Source of the DNA: Cryomorpha ignava
GTDB lineage: Bacteria > Bacteroidota > Bacteroidia > Flavobacteriales_D > Cryomorphaceae
Length of the DNA: 64,000 nucleotides
Assembly (NCBI RefSeq): GCF_010686655.1
Contig: NZ_JAAGVY010000005.1
Location: 94,303-158,302 of the forward strand
Direction of reading: 5' to 3'
Shown here one piece after another: positions 9,601-20,000 of the stretch. A program made the position numbers and the translations under genes. The notes below the pieces were generated by a model that was not told where the DNA came from, made no database searches, and was given only the letters and a program-made list of their open reading frames with translations. Numbering within the stretch: position 1 is the stretch's first letter; each line of letters starts with the position of its first letter.

Positions 9601-12600
9601 CCAAATCCAGTAAGAACAAGGATTGAAACGTGTTTGGTGTTTGGAAAGCGCTTATCTAATAACCACTCAAAGACCAAATCCAGTAAGAACAAGGATTGAA
9701 ACTTTCGGGGGTTTTTAGTTTAATGGGTACGATAAGCGCTCAAAGACCAAATCCAGTAAGAACAAGGATTGAAACTTATGCTGTAGCCACCATTATCAAT
9801 GAGGGCTCGTGACTCAAAGACCAAATCCAGTAAGAACAAGGATTGAAACACCTTTTAATTCATTCACTTAATATTGAAAAAAATGCTCAAAGACCAAATC
9901 CAGTAAGAACAAGGATTGAAACAATTAATTGGTGTAAACAAAAAAGAATACGGGGTGGTCTCAAAGACCAAATCCAGTAAGAACAAGGATTGAAACTAGG
10001 TGTAAATGCCCTTTCGGCGAATGGTGATTTTTCTCAAAGACCAAATCCAGTAAGAACAAGGATTGAAACCCAAAGAAGACATTCGTTCTGGTTGCACAAA
10101 CAGAACTCAAAGACCAAATCCAGTAAGAACAAGGATTGAAACAAATAAGACTCACCTTAGAAGCCTACAAAGTAGAACTCAAAGACCAAATCCAGTAAGA
10201 ACAAGGATTGAAACTCACATCAAAGTAGCCTTCTACCAGGTACACTTCTCTCAAAGACCAAATCCAGTAAGAACAAGGATTGAAACGAGCTATTACGCGC
10301 ATACTTCAAAGAATATCGCCCGCTCAAAGACCAAATCCAGTAAGAACAAGGATTGAAACTCTGCTATCGGATTACAACGGATGGGGCAACGATCTTCTCA
10401 AAGACCAAATCCAGTAAGAACAAGGATTGAAACTCATATAGTTCATTGCCTGGACCGTTGATGTACTTCTCAAAGACCAAATCCAGTAAGAACAAGGATT
10501 GAAACGTAATAAATTCGTGGCTATTATAGAACAAAACACCCTCAAAGACCAAATCCAGTAAGAACAAGGATTGAAACAAGCCTGCACATCCTTGCGTAAG
10601 TTGTAGTTTTGTACTCAAAGACCAAATCCAGTAAGAACAAGGATTGAAACTGTCCATAAAAAGTTTCAGTATAAGCAAGTTCAATGCTCAAAGACCAAAT
10701 CCAGTAAGAACAAGGATTGAAACAACGCTACTACTACTGCTAAAGATTTGGCTGTAGCCCTCAAAGACCAAATCCAGTAAGAACAAGGATTGAAACGTCA
10801 GCGAAGATCCTATTTTGATTTCCGCTTTTTGGCTCAAAGACCAAATCCAGTAAGAACAAGGATTGAAACAAGCCTGCACATCCTTGCGTAAGTTGTAGTT
10901 TTGTACTCAAAGACCAAATCCAGTAAGAACAAGGATTGAAACTTATTCGGCGATCTGCTGCGGATAGTTCGGGCATGCTCAAAGACCAAATCCAGTAAGA
11001 ACAAGGATTGAAACAACCAGTTGGCAGCAAAGGGAGCACATACTGGCTCTCTCAAAGACCAAATCCAGTAAGAACAAGGATTGAAACGCCATTATTTTTC
11101 AGGTATTTGATTGTCGCGCATGCCTCAAAGACCAAATCCAGTAAGAACAAGGATTGAAACTTGATAGGTGGAAGTCCTTGTCAGGGATTTTCTTCTCAAA
11201 GACCAAATCCAGTAAGAACAAGGATTGAAACATGAAATCAACTATCTGCCCAACAAATAATTTTGCCTCAAAGACCAAATCCAGTAAGAACAAGGATTGA
11301 AACTTGAATACCCGCTGGGCAGTTTTCCTACCGGTGTACTCAAAGACCAAATCCAGTAAGAACAAGGATTGAAACTAGACGAGCTGCATCAGGCTGATAA
11401 AACCATCGAGTCTCAAAGACCAAATCCAGTAAGAACAAGGATTGAAACAAATAAGACTCACCTTAGAAGCCTACAAAGTAGAAGCTCAAAGACCAAATCC
11501 AGTAAGAACAAGGATTGAAACACACAGGAAGTTGTAGCGTTTTAAATATGAGAGTTTCTCAAAGACCAAATCCAGTAAGAACAAGGATTGAAACATGAAC
11601 AGAATTAAGCACTTGTAGGTAACGTGTTGCCTCAAAGACCAAATCCAGTAAGAACAAGGATTGAAACAAAACAACACAGTTGTAAGCACGGAAATAAAGG
11701 GCCTCAAAGACCAAATCCAGTAAGAACAAGGATTGAAACATTCCGCCTTAAAGTTTATCCAGTCAGCATATGAATCTCAAAGACCAAATCCAGTAAGAAC
11801 AAGGATTGAAACTCATCCGGCATTTGACTGTTCAAAGAAACGGTTTGCTCAAAGACCAAATCCAGTAAGAACAAGGATTGAAACAATGCGAAAAACGCGG
11901 AATTGATGGATATGAAAAAACGCTCAAAGACCAAATCCAGTAAGAACAAGGATTGAAACAGCCTGAATGAATAGTGAGTTTTTGACATGAAAAGACTCAA
12001 AGACCAAATCCAGTAAGAACAAGGATTGAAACAAATATACGCTCGACGCAAAAGCAAGTGCAACAGTGCTCAAAGACCAAATCCAGTAAGAACAAGGATT
12101 GAAACTACTCGGAAACAACATAGCCCCAAATGCCCGAAAACTCAAAGACCAAATCCAGTAAGAACAAGGATTGAAACAAAAACAGAGTGATACACGTGCC
12201 TGCAGAAGCTTCACTCAAAGACCAAATCCAGTAAGAACAAGGATTGAAACCTGAATTTTCAAACACGGTAAAGAAAGCAATTACCACTCAAAGACCAAAT
12301 CCAGTAAGAACAAGGATTGAAACTAAATCCTTCCTGATCTGCTATGAAGGCATTGTTTGCCTCAAAGACCAAATCCAGTAAGAACAAGGATTGAAACGCT
12401 GAAAGAATTGGCGGGTAAGGTCGTCGGCTTGCTCTCAAAGACCAAATCCAGTAAGAACAAGGATTGAAACAAACAAGAGCACTTACTGCCGGAGGTTTGC
12501 AATACGCTTAAAGACCAAATCCAGTAAGAACAAGGATTGAAACGACGCCTTCCAATCACCAATCACTAAAAACTAACCACTCAGAGACCAAATCCAGTAA

Positions 12601-12689
12601 GAACAAGGATTGAAAAGACGCCTTCCAATCACCAATCACTAAAAACTAACCACTCAGAGACCAAATCCAGTAAGAACAAGGATTGAAAC
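3673..12689 (+). CRISPR. CRISPR array, 124 repeats of 37 bp and 123 spacers (hand count)
   Basis: The repeat (first copy 3673-3709) starts CTCAAAGACC and ends GGATTGAAAC, giving an ATTGAAAC 5' handle on the + strand. Spacers checked are 35-37 nt. I located each repeat start by eye; the count could be off by one or two. Nearly all repeats are identical; only the last three (12507, 12580, 12653) carry substitutions, marking the distal end. Recurrent spacers: 4729-4765 with 5683-5718; 10143-10177 with 11449-11484; 10578-10613 with 10870-10905; 4584-4618 with 12324-12360; and the terminal 12544-12579 with 12617-12652. The subtype is not certain: Cas6b plus Cas4 suggests I-B, but effector genes are outside the window. 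Confidence 0.99.
12507..12689 (+). repeat. Degenerate distal end of the CRISPR array with duplicated last spacer
   Basis: Repeat 12507 has C3T. Repeats 12580 and 12653 share an A5G change (CTCAGAGACC), and the 12580 copy also ends in A instead of C. The 36-nt spacers 12544-12579 and 12617-12652 are identical, so spacer and mutated repeat were duplicated together. Their sequence, starting GACGCCTTCC and ending ACTAACCA, resembles the chromosomal stretch 17005-17048. Confidence 0.9.
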
Positions 12690-12746
12690 TAATTCGGAAA
12701 TCCTTACTTCCAGTAAATATTCCCTCTCCAATCTCAACACCCTTCC

Positions 12747-13901
12747 TCAATTCTCCTTCCTTGGAGCCTTTTTCCAAACTCCCGGATGGGTTTCATATTT
12801 ATTGGGATCATAATTCACATCATCAGATTGTATATACTCTCCTCTGTCGTTTATCCAGTAAGTCTGCGAACCTGATTCTACTGTATATTCCTTGCCATCA
12901 AATGGACTCACTACACGATATTGATCTGAAAAATAATCACCGGTTCGTTCCTGTACAGCATCTTGATCGTTCCACCTGCTATCGCGTGTAGCTGCATTGC
13001 TTTCGCGAATATATTCGGTAGTAGCTGCCGTATTTGCCATACGCTCTTGTGCTCCCTTCGAATTTATATTTCGCATTGCTGCAGCATGATTCTCACTCTC
13101 TTGTATCTGACCAGCCAATTGACTTTTATAGGCATTGATTTCATTTTGATTGTACTGTATATTTGCCAAACCGTTGATATAGTAGTTTTTGGCCTGATCA
13201 AAACTTGCCGCCGATACTTTTAAAATCTGAATGTAATAGCCCCAGGTTACAAAATTGGGGCTTCCCATTTCATTATAATGCAATACAATTAAAACCTTAT
13301 TTCCTTTTTGATCTGTCCAATCGGTTCCAGCAGCGCGGTTTACGTTAGGGCCGCTATTATTTCCGGAAATCGCACTTACATATGCTGCGTCGCTGGCAGC
13401 CACCTGAGGCAGCGGATAATGCTTAATTAATTGCAGCCCGTTTTCCTGTCCATACGGAATAAGCTGTTGCGAAATTACGTTGTCTATTCCGGCCGGAGGC
13501 GCCATGGCCGCACCGCTCGACTGATAAGCGCTGTACATTTCAGGAATCGTGGTGTAAGTGTAAGATTGGGCAGGATAAGCATAAATAGCCAATCCATTCG
13601 GGCCGGTTACAGCGGGCTTACCTTCAGCGGGTTTATTATCCAATTTCCAACTTTCGGGAAGCGGGATTAGCATAGAAACTGAGTTGGTTTTCGCGCTGAC
13701 TACCGGATGCATTACAATGTTTTCATTACCCGCGATTTGAGTTTGTATTCCTTGATTATTACTTCCGGAAGTACCTCCACTCTCTGAAAGAACCGCTTGG
13801 GATACCTGGTGGTTTCCGTACCCGTTGTTTTGCGCGGGAGCAGTTTCGCAACCAACAGATATTGCGATCAGCACGATAGACATTAGAGCAAAATTCTTCA
13901 T
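12747..13901 (-). CDS. Predicted lipoprotein of unknown function
   Basis: The 384-residue protein starts with a lipoprotein signal peptide (MKNFALMSIVLIAISVGC) and a lipidated Cys18. A low-complexity Gly/Ser/Asn stretch follows, then a globular region that looks like a stress-response or lipid-interaction fold (MLIPLPESWKLDN, later TDWTDQKGNKVLIVLHYNEMG). A coiled, Asn/Gln/Ala-rich helical part lies about 235-300, with a tail rich in Tyr and Asp. No family is recognised with confidence. It converges on the CRISPR array with only 57 bp between its stop and the last repeat. Confidence 0.8.
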   Translation of the reverse strand: MKNFALMSIVLIAISVGCETAPAQNNGYGNHQVSQAVLSESGGTSGSNNQGIQTQIAGNENIVMHPVVSAKTNSVSMLIPLPESWKLDNKPAEGKPAVTGPNGLAIYAYPAQSYTYTTIPEMYSAYQSSGAAMAPPAGIDNVISQQLIPYGQENGLQLIKHYPLPQVAASDAAYVSAISGNNSGPNVNRAAGTDWTDQKGNKVLIVLHYNEMGSPNFVTWGYYIQILKVSAASFDQAKNYYINGLANIQYNQNEINAYKSQLAGQIQESENHAAAMRNINSKGAQERMANTAATTEYIRESNAATRDSRWNDQDAVQERTGDYFSDQYRVVSPFDGKEYTVESGSQTYWINDRGEYIQSDDVNYDPNKYETHPGVWKKAPRKEN

Positions 13902-14491
13902 AACATTAAAATTAAGTGGTTTGAATAGCTATCGAGCGAATGCAAAAAGGTGAACCAAATATGCATTTTTTTATTGAAGAACAATCTTACTGTTTCGCTT
14001 TCGCTGAAAAATCTCCATTGCGCAAAAGTCCAATTGCATTATAATTCAATTCAACACCACTTATTATGTTACTTAACAACCACCCACAAGAGGGTCTCTT
14101 TAAATCTCGATAGACCTAGCGACCCCGAATGATTATCTACTGAAAACTAATTACTCAATACCAACTACTCAATACTAACTACTCAATACTAACTACTCAA
14201 TACCAACTACTCAATACCAACTACTCAATACTAACTACTCAATACCAAATACTCAATACCAACTACTCAATACCAACTTCCTGGAAAGGAGTTACCATAC
14301 AAGTTTCTCTTTATGTTAGCTTATCAGATCGTAACATCAGAGTACCAAAATGAATGAATATCATTTTGTAAATTGCAATTATCCTTAAAAATACTTACGT
14401 TTATGGCGTCCTGTGATTTAACCCGTCGCGCGATAGATTAACCAGACCTCAAACAAAGAAGAAATGCTTACACATTAACCACAGTGCCAAC
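13902..14491. other. Intergenic region with tandem repeat
   Basis: This 590-bp stretch separates two divergently transcribed genes. No coding sequence is credible in it. The only structure I see is the 14-bp tandem array at 14147-14278. Confidence 0.6.
14147..14278. repeat. 14-bp tandem repeat, nine full units plus a partial one
   Basis: Units of the form C(C/T)AACTACTCAATA follow each other without spacing from 14147 to 14272, with a partial unit after that. Variation is nearly confined to the second base (C or T), plus ATTA in the first unit and AAAT in the eighth. Confidence 0.95.
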
Positions 14492-16096
14492 ATGAAGAGT
14501 GCCGTTACTTACACCAGTATCCTGGAATACAGAAAAGCGTGTTTTGAGAAATTAACCAATAAATCCAGTCATCACGGCACGCTTATACTTGATAGATACG
14601 CCCGTTGGAACAATGACCTAGAAGCCTATTTTGCGCCCTTCCGGGAAAATATAATCGGAATAAACCACTGCATTGAAACCCCTTTTCATAAATCTCAAAA
14701 ACTCGTATATGCCGACTGGACAGCAAGTGGCAGGCTTTACAGCAAAATTGAAGACAAGCTAAAATCTGAACTCTACCCCCTTGTAGCGAATACCCATACG
14801 GATACCAACCATACCGGTATGACGATGACTTACGCCTACCACAAAGCACAAAAAATTATTAAGGCACATGTGGGCGCTTCCGCGAATGACGTCATCATTT
14901 GCTGCGGATCGGGAATGACCGGTGCAGTAAACAAGTTTCAGCGCATCCTCGGCCTACGGCTTCACGAATCTTTTAAAGATAAAATCACGCTGTCAGAAGC
15001 CGATACACCCGTGATATTCGTTACCCACATGGAGCACCACTCCAACCAAACCAGTTGGCTGGAAACCATTGGCGATGTGGTGGTCGTGGCACCCGACGAA
15101 CGCGGGCTCGTTTGCCCCGAAAAGTTTGAGAAACTCCTCAAAACATACACCACCCGAAAAACAAAGATTGCCGCCATTACCTCCTGCTCAAATGTAACCG
15201 GCATCGTAACGCCCTTTATGAAAATCGCCAAAATAATGCACCGCGCCGGTGGTCTATGCTTTGCCGATTTTGCCTGTTCTGCTCCCTACATCGATATCAA
15301 TATGCACGAAGACGACGAAGCAGGTGCCTACCTCGATGCGATTTACTTCTCACCCCATAAATTCCTGGGCGGCCCCGGTACGGCAGGCGTTTTAATCTTC
15401 AATAAAAAACTCTATAAAAACGCTGTTCCCGACAATCCCGGTGGTGGCACCGTTGACTGGACAAACCCATGGGGCGGACACAAATTTGTGGACGATATTG
15501 AAGCTCGCGAAGATGGTGGCACTCCCGCCTTTCTACAAACCATCCGCATCGCCATGTGCTGCAATCTCAAAACTGCAATGGGTGTCGATAAAATGGAAGC
15601 CCGCGAAGCCGAAATCCTCCAGATAATCTGGCATACCCTCGATGTTATTCCAAACCTACACGTCCTCGCCGACAACCACCGCGACCGACTAGGCATTATC
15701 TCCTTTTACATTGACGACCTCCATTACAACCTCGGCGTAAAAATGCTCAACGACCGCTACGGAATCCAAACCCGTGGCGGCTGCTCATGCGCCGGAAGCT
15801 ACGGACACTTTTTGCTAAACGTCACCGAAGAATATTCAAATGAAATCACCACCATGATCTCCAGCGGCGACTGCTCTTCAAAACCCGGCTGGATAAGATT
15901 GTCCATTCACCCTACCCACACCAACGAAGAGATTTTTTACATCTGCAGCGCCATAAAAGAGCTCGCCGAATATTTTCCGAAATGGAAGGCCGATTACGAT
16001 TGCGACTATCGGATAGGAAGTATCAAATCAAAGAATCAAGATACTACCCTTGATATGCAATCGGCGGTTGATGGCTGTTTTTTGATTTCAGATTGA
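14492..16096 (+). CDS. PLP-dependent aminotransferase class V / cysteine desulfurase-like enzyme
   Basis: The 534-residue protein has the fold-type I PLP pattern of the class V family: YADWTASGR near 73-81, a cofactor-phosphate loop CCGSGMTGAVNKF near 137-149, ring-stacking His in THMEHHSN (179-185), Asp259 in ADFACSAP binding the pyridine nitrogen, and the Schiff-base Lys290 in FSPHKFLGGPGTAG. It is longer than SufS/IscS (about 400), with an N-terminal extension of about 60 residues, and has a RGGCSCAG segment near 430. The substrate cannot be deduced; cysteine desulfurase or lyase activity are options. It stands alone between repeat-rich intergenic regions. Confidence 0.8.
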   Translation: MKSAVTYTSILEYRKACFEKLTNKSSHHGTLILDRYARWNNDLEAYFAPFRENIIGINHCIETPFHKSQKLVYADWTASGRLYSKIEDKLKSELYPLVANTHTDTNHTGMTMTYAYHKAQKIIKAHVGASANDVIICCGSGMTGAVNKFQRILGLRLHESFKDKITLSEADTPVIFVTHMEHHSNQTSWLETIGDVVVVAPDERGLVCPEKFEKLLKTYTTRKTKIAAITSCSNVTGIVTPFMKIAKIMHRAGGLCFADFACSAPYIDINMHEDDEAGAYLDAIYFSPHKFLGGPGTAGVLIFNKKLYKNAVPDNPGGGTVDWTNPWGGHKFVDDIEAREDGGTPAFLQTIRIAMCCNLKTAMGVDKMEAREAEILQIIWHTLDVIPNLHVLADNHRDRLGIISFYIDDLHYNLGVKMLNDRYGIQTRGGCSCAGSYGHFLLNVTEEYSNEITTMISSGDCSSKPGWIRLSIHPTHTNEEIFYICSAIKELAEYFPKWKADYDCDYRIGSIKSKNQDTTLDMQSAVDGCFLISD

Positions 16097-17047
16097 TGAT
16101 TCTTTGGATTTCAGAATGTTGATTTCAGATTTCAGATTTGGGAATTTGCCGGGTTATTTCTCCGTTGCTGGCATCTTGTTGTTCTTGGCTGCAGTTGCTG
16201 GCACGCAGTCGCCAAGCTTTTAGCTTGAGAACTATTTGTCCGGCGTCCCGCCGGGTTACTAGAGAAAAATTTGCTTTATATTCCTGCAAGTCGGCACTAA
16301 AAAATCCTTCCGCACACCCTATGCATTCCTCTCTGCGAAAAGCCTCGTCGGATGCAGGAACTAATCTCTATACACATCTTTTGACATCTCATTTGCTTGG
16401 TATAATGTAGGAGTGAAGAAATATGTTATCGTTAGAATCCATATCTCAATAAAATCATTCCTACAACAATTCAAATCACTGTATATCAATGCTTCGCGCA
16501 CCCCCAGCCCCTAAAGGGGAGCTTCCAACGCACACCTTACTGTTTCATGAGAAGCATCATTTCAGATAACCTTCAGGTCGTGGTGAGGTGGTATTTTCAT
16601 GAATACAATTAATCCCTTATAAGAGGTGTGCGGTGGTGCCCTTCCTGCATCCGACGAGGCTTTTTGCCGAGAGGAGTGCACGGGTTCGGAAAGGCATTGA
16701 TGCACAGCGATTTATAAGGTCTGAACACCAAAAGACAATTTTCGAGTACGATGCGTATAGAGATTAGGCCCCTAAATGGGGAGCGTCCACCGCACGATTT
16801 AATGTTCCCTAAGGCAGGTTAGCCTTCTCGAAAAGAATTTACCTGCACTTTGACTCTTGCGGCCATGCCTTTGGCTTGGTCTAAGGACTTGCAGCTTAAA
16901 GCTTGTGGCCAATTTAGCCGCAGTTGCCACCCTCGCCCCCAGCATCGCTATTTACGGGCTAAGCGAGACGCCACGCAAAAAAGCGTGGTAAACCGAGCGT
17001 GTGCGACGCCGTCCAAACACCAAAAACCAAACACTAAGAACTAACCA
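16097..17047. other. Non-coding mosaic of dispersed imperfect repeats
   Basis: No credible gene is present. The stretch contains related segments in both orientations: about 16322-16375 and 16646-16685 share a roughly 40-bp inverted match around CCTCGTCGGATGCAGGA. A GTATAGAGATTAG segment recurs inverted near 16365 and direct near 16754. CCCCTAAAGGGGAGC (about 16509) and CCCCTAAATGGGGAGC (about 16769) form a direct pair. The last 44 bp (17005-17048) resemble the terminal CRISPR spacer. Confidence 0.7.
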
Positions 17048-20000
17048 CTAATAAAAGAATTTCCCACTAACAACCTCAACCCCATTACTCAACCGCAACA
17101 AATATGCACCCCGAGCAAGATAAGGTCTAATCGTATTGCGACCCGCTTCATTTTGAATCTCATCCACAAAAAGTCGCTTTCCGAGAAGGTCAAAAACCTC
17201 AACTTTAAGCAATTCAACTTCCGAACGGTAAACCAGATTTACGCCATCATCAGAGCGGTAAACTTTTACCAGTTCAAACCGGTTGTCGCTATCTATTTTT
17301 ACCGCGCGAATTTCGCTGAAGGTCGACTTTCCATCAAAATCTGTTTGCTTTAAGCGGTAGTACGAAACACCTGCAAAAGGCGCATCATCGGTGAAGCTGT
17401 ACGAGAGTTGTGTGGTTGAATTTCCGGCACCTTCTACCCTGCCCACTTCTTCAAACTCGCGCGCATCAGCCGATCGCTCTACCGTAAAAAAGTCGTTGTT
17501 GATTTCTGTTGAGGTTATCCAATTGGTTTCTACTATTTGGTTTTTTGCGGAAGCGGTGAAGGAGAGGAGCTGGATTGGGAGGACGTTTAACTCACTAGAT
17601 GAACTGCCAATGGTGAACGGACTAAAATTTGATACTGTTCCCGATAAGACATAGCCTGAAGTATAAGGTTCTAACGTTGGACTATATCCAGTTTGACCCT
17701 GATTATCCCAAGCGCCAACTGTAGGATTTGTACCAGTCCATCTAACTACAGTAAGTGTTGAAGCCTCCTCGACAGTGATACAACTCTGCTCATTATAATA
17801 CAATTTAACGAATGATCCAGAAGAGCCAACTTCTCGATTTATCATCCAATAATTACATGTGGATGCCGATTCAACACTTGGATCTGTTGGTGGTGGATTA
17901 TTGGGATTTGTAGTACCCGGAACGTAATTCTCATTGAAATATTCAACAGAAAATTGAGAAGTAGGACTTGACTCAGACTGGATTAATGCAGCTGGTTGGT
18001 AAATATCTACAACAGAATCACCAAAGTTGCGGTAATAACCAACCGGAAATTTAAACTCGGATCCATCGGTTCCAACCTGTGTTGCTTTCCCATTCACGTA
18101 TCCATCAATACTACCACCATCCGTAGTTGAACCATTCTCAAAAATTAAATCATTGGCAGCTGTGTGAATAATCCCATCTGTGAAGCTAAGATCACCTGAA
18201 ATATTTAAGGCATTGTTCATCACCAATCCGGAATCTGAATTATTCATTTCAACATTATAAAAAGCCTCTCCACCCGGGCTGTTCATCGTCTGAATGGCAC
18301 TACCTGCAAATATGACATTACTATTCGCCTCAGTAAATGAAGCTGAACCAACATCATTATTCCAATCTCCATGAAGCGCAATCGTTTCACTATTTCCATT
18401 CAGGGCGCCTAATCCGCGAATATTAAGATTCTCGAGAACGGTAACTTCCTCATTAAGCGATTTTACGCCAGTATTATCAAATGACAATCGGTAGAACGTT
18501 TCTCCGTTATCTGTCGATATAGTTTGGGGTACAATTCCGTTAAAAATCACTTCTTGATTACTATGCACGAAGGTGCTTGAAGTACCCGTTCGTATCCAGC
18601 TACCACCAATATCGAAAGTACCAGAGGATGCAGTTAAAGTAAAACCTCCGTCAATAATTGTCAGGTCATTGCGTAACGCTCTGGGAGAATTCAGCTTAAG
18701 GTCGGTTCCATTTTGCAAAACCTCAACATTGTACGGGATTCCCGGATCACCGGAAGCGATATCACCTGTGGCCCAAGTCAAATCAGAAAGATCAACCTGA
18801 TAATCAAATGAACTCGCAAAACGCAAGACAGATGCTGGTGCATAATTTACTGCATTATTGATAGCATACCCACCTTGCTGAACTGCTAAAACCCCTTTAA
18901 TCAATGTGGGATTTCCGAGACCAAAATCTACTCCTCCATTTCCTATTCGAACCTCCACATCGGATCCAAATACCAAAGAATCGGCTCCTGAATTAACTAC
19001 TTGCTTGGTATAAGGAGTCGGGTCGGATCCCCCTAAACCAATAATATCAAAACGACTTCCGCTACCTCCATTTATATTTCGGTTTCCAGATTGGGCAATG
19101 TCAATCGTACCCGAAAAATTAGGATCTATACCAATACCACGAGCGGTAAGTATATTTCCGTTGAGATTCAAGTCTGCACCATCAAGATACAAATCGCGAT
19201 TATAAGTGCGATCATGTTGTAAAATGATATCTGCCTCAACCCTAACATCGCGAATAGCATCATTCGCACTCGACCATTCTAATCCCGTAGTGAGAACGCC
19301 AGTATAACGTAAATCATAACTTTCGTCAATAGCTAGAACAGGTGCAGCAGATATGGTTGCTGAAGATGCCTCGCGCATAATTTCACTTTCATTCTCCATC
19401 GTCAAGATGAATCCGTTCAAATTAAAAATTCCATTCCCTAAACGAAGCCGGTTATTGATTAAAACATCGTTATTTATGAATGCACCACCTGATGTGTTTT
19501 CTATAGCGAGATAATCGAAATTATTGACGCCGTAAATATTTTGAACGGAACTTCCATTCATTACAACCTCACGGGTTTCTTGCTCAAATATTCCAATTGC
19601 ATCATTATCTACTTTCACAAAATCACCCTTAATTTTTATGTCTCCGCCAATTTGATCAGATAGAGTAAGGCGAGAAATAGTTGTGCCTTCTGCAAGAAAT
19701 AAATGACGACCGACTTGAATAGGTTGTGTGTCCGAAAACATATCCAGAGTGCCAGTTCCTCCAATCGTTCGACCAATAATTAAATCGTTTTGGATGCCCA
19801 GTTCAGATGACGTGTTATTTATAAATAAAACTGTTCCATTTTGGATAATAACATTGCCCGGATAACCATTGCCGGTATTTCCTGTCCATTCCAAATTTCG
19901 GGATATGGCGGAACCAACATTATATATAAGTTGAGATGTTGGAGAATACAATGGACTCGTGGTCAGAATTGCATTTTCAACATTTAGAATAAGCTTTGAA

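Noticed and set aside
3534..12562. Dozens of open frames on both strands within the CRISPR array, with products repeating SFNPCSYWIWSL, FQSLFLLDLVFE or QRPNPVRTRIET
   Set aside because: They are translations of the 37-bp repeat, which lacks stop codons in several frames; no independent coding signal exists.
16138..16410. 90-residue + frame
   Set aside because: Composition is irregular, it overlaps the repeat mosaic, and no recognisable motif is present.
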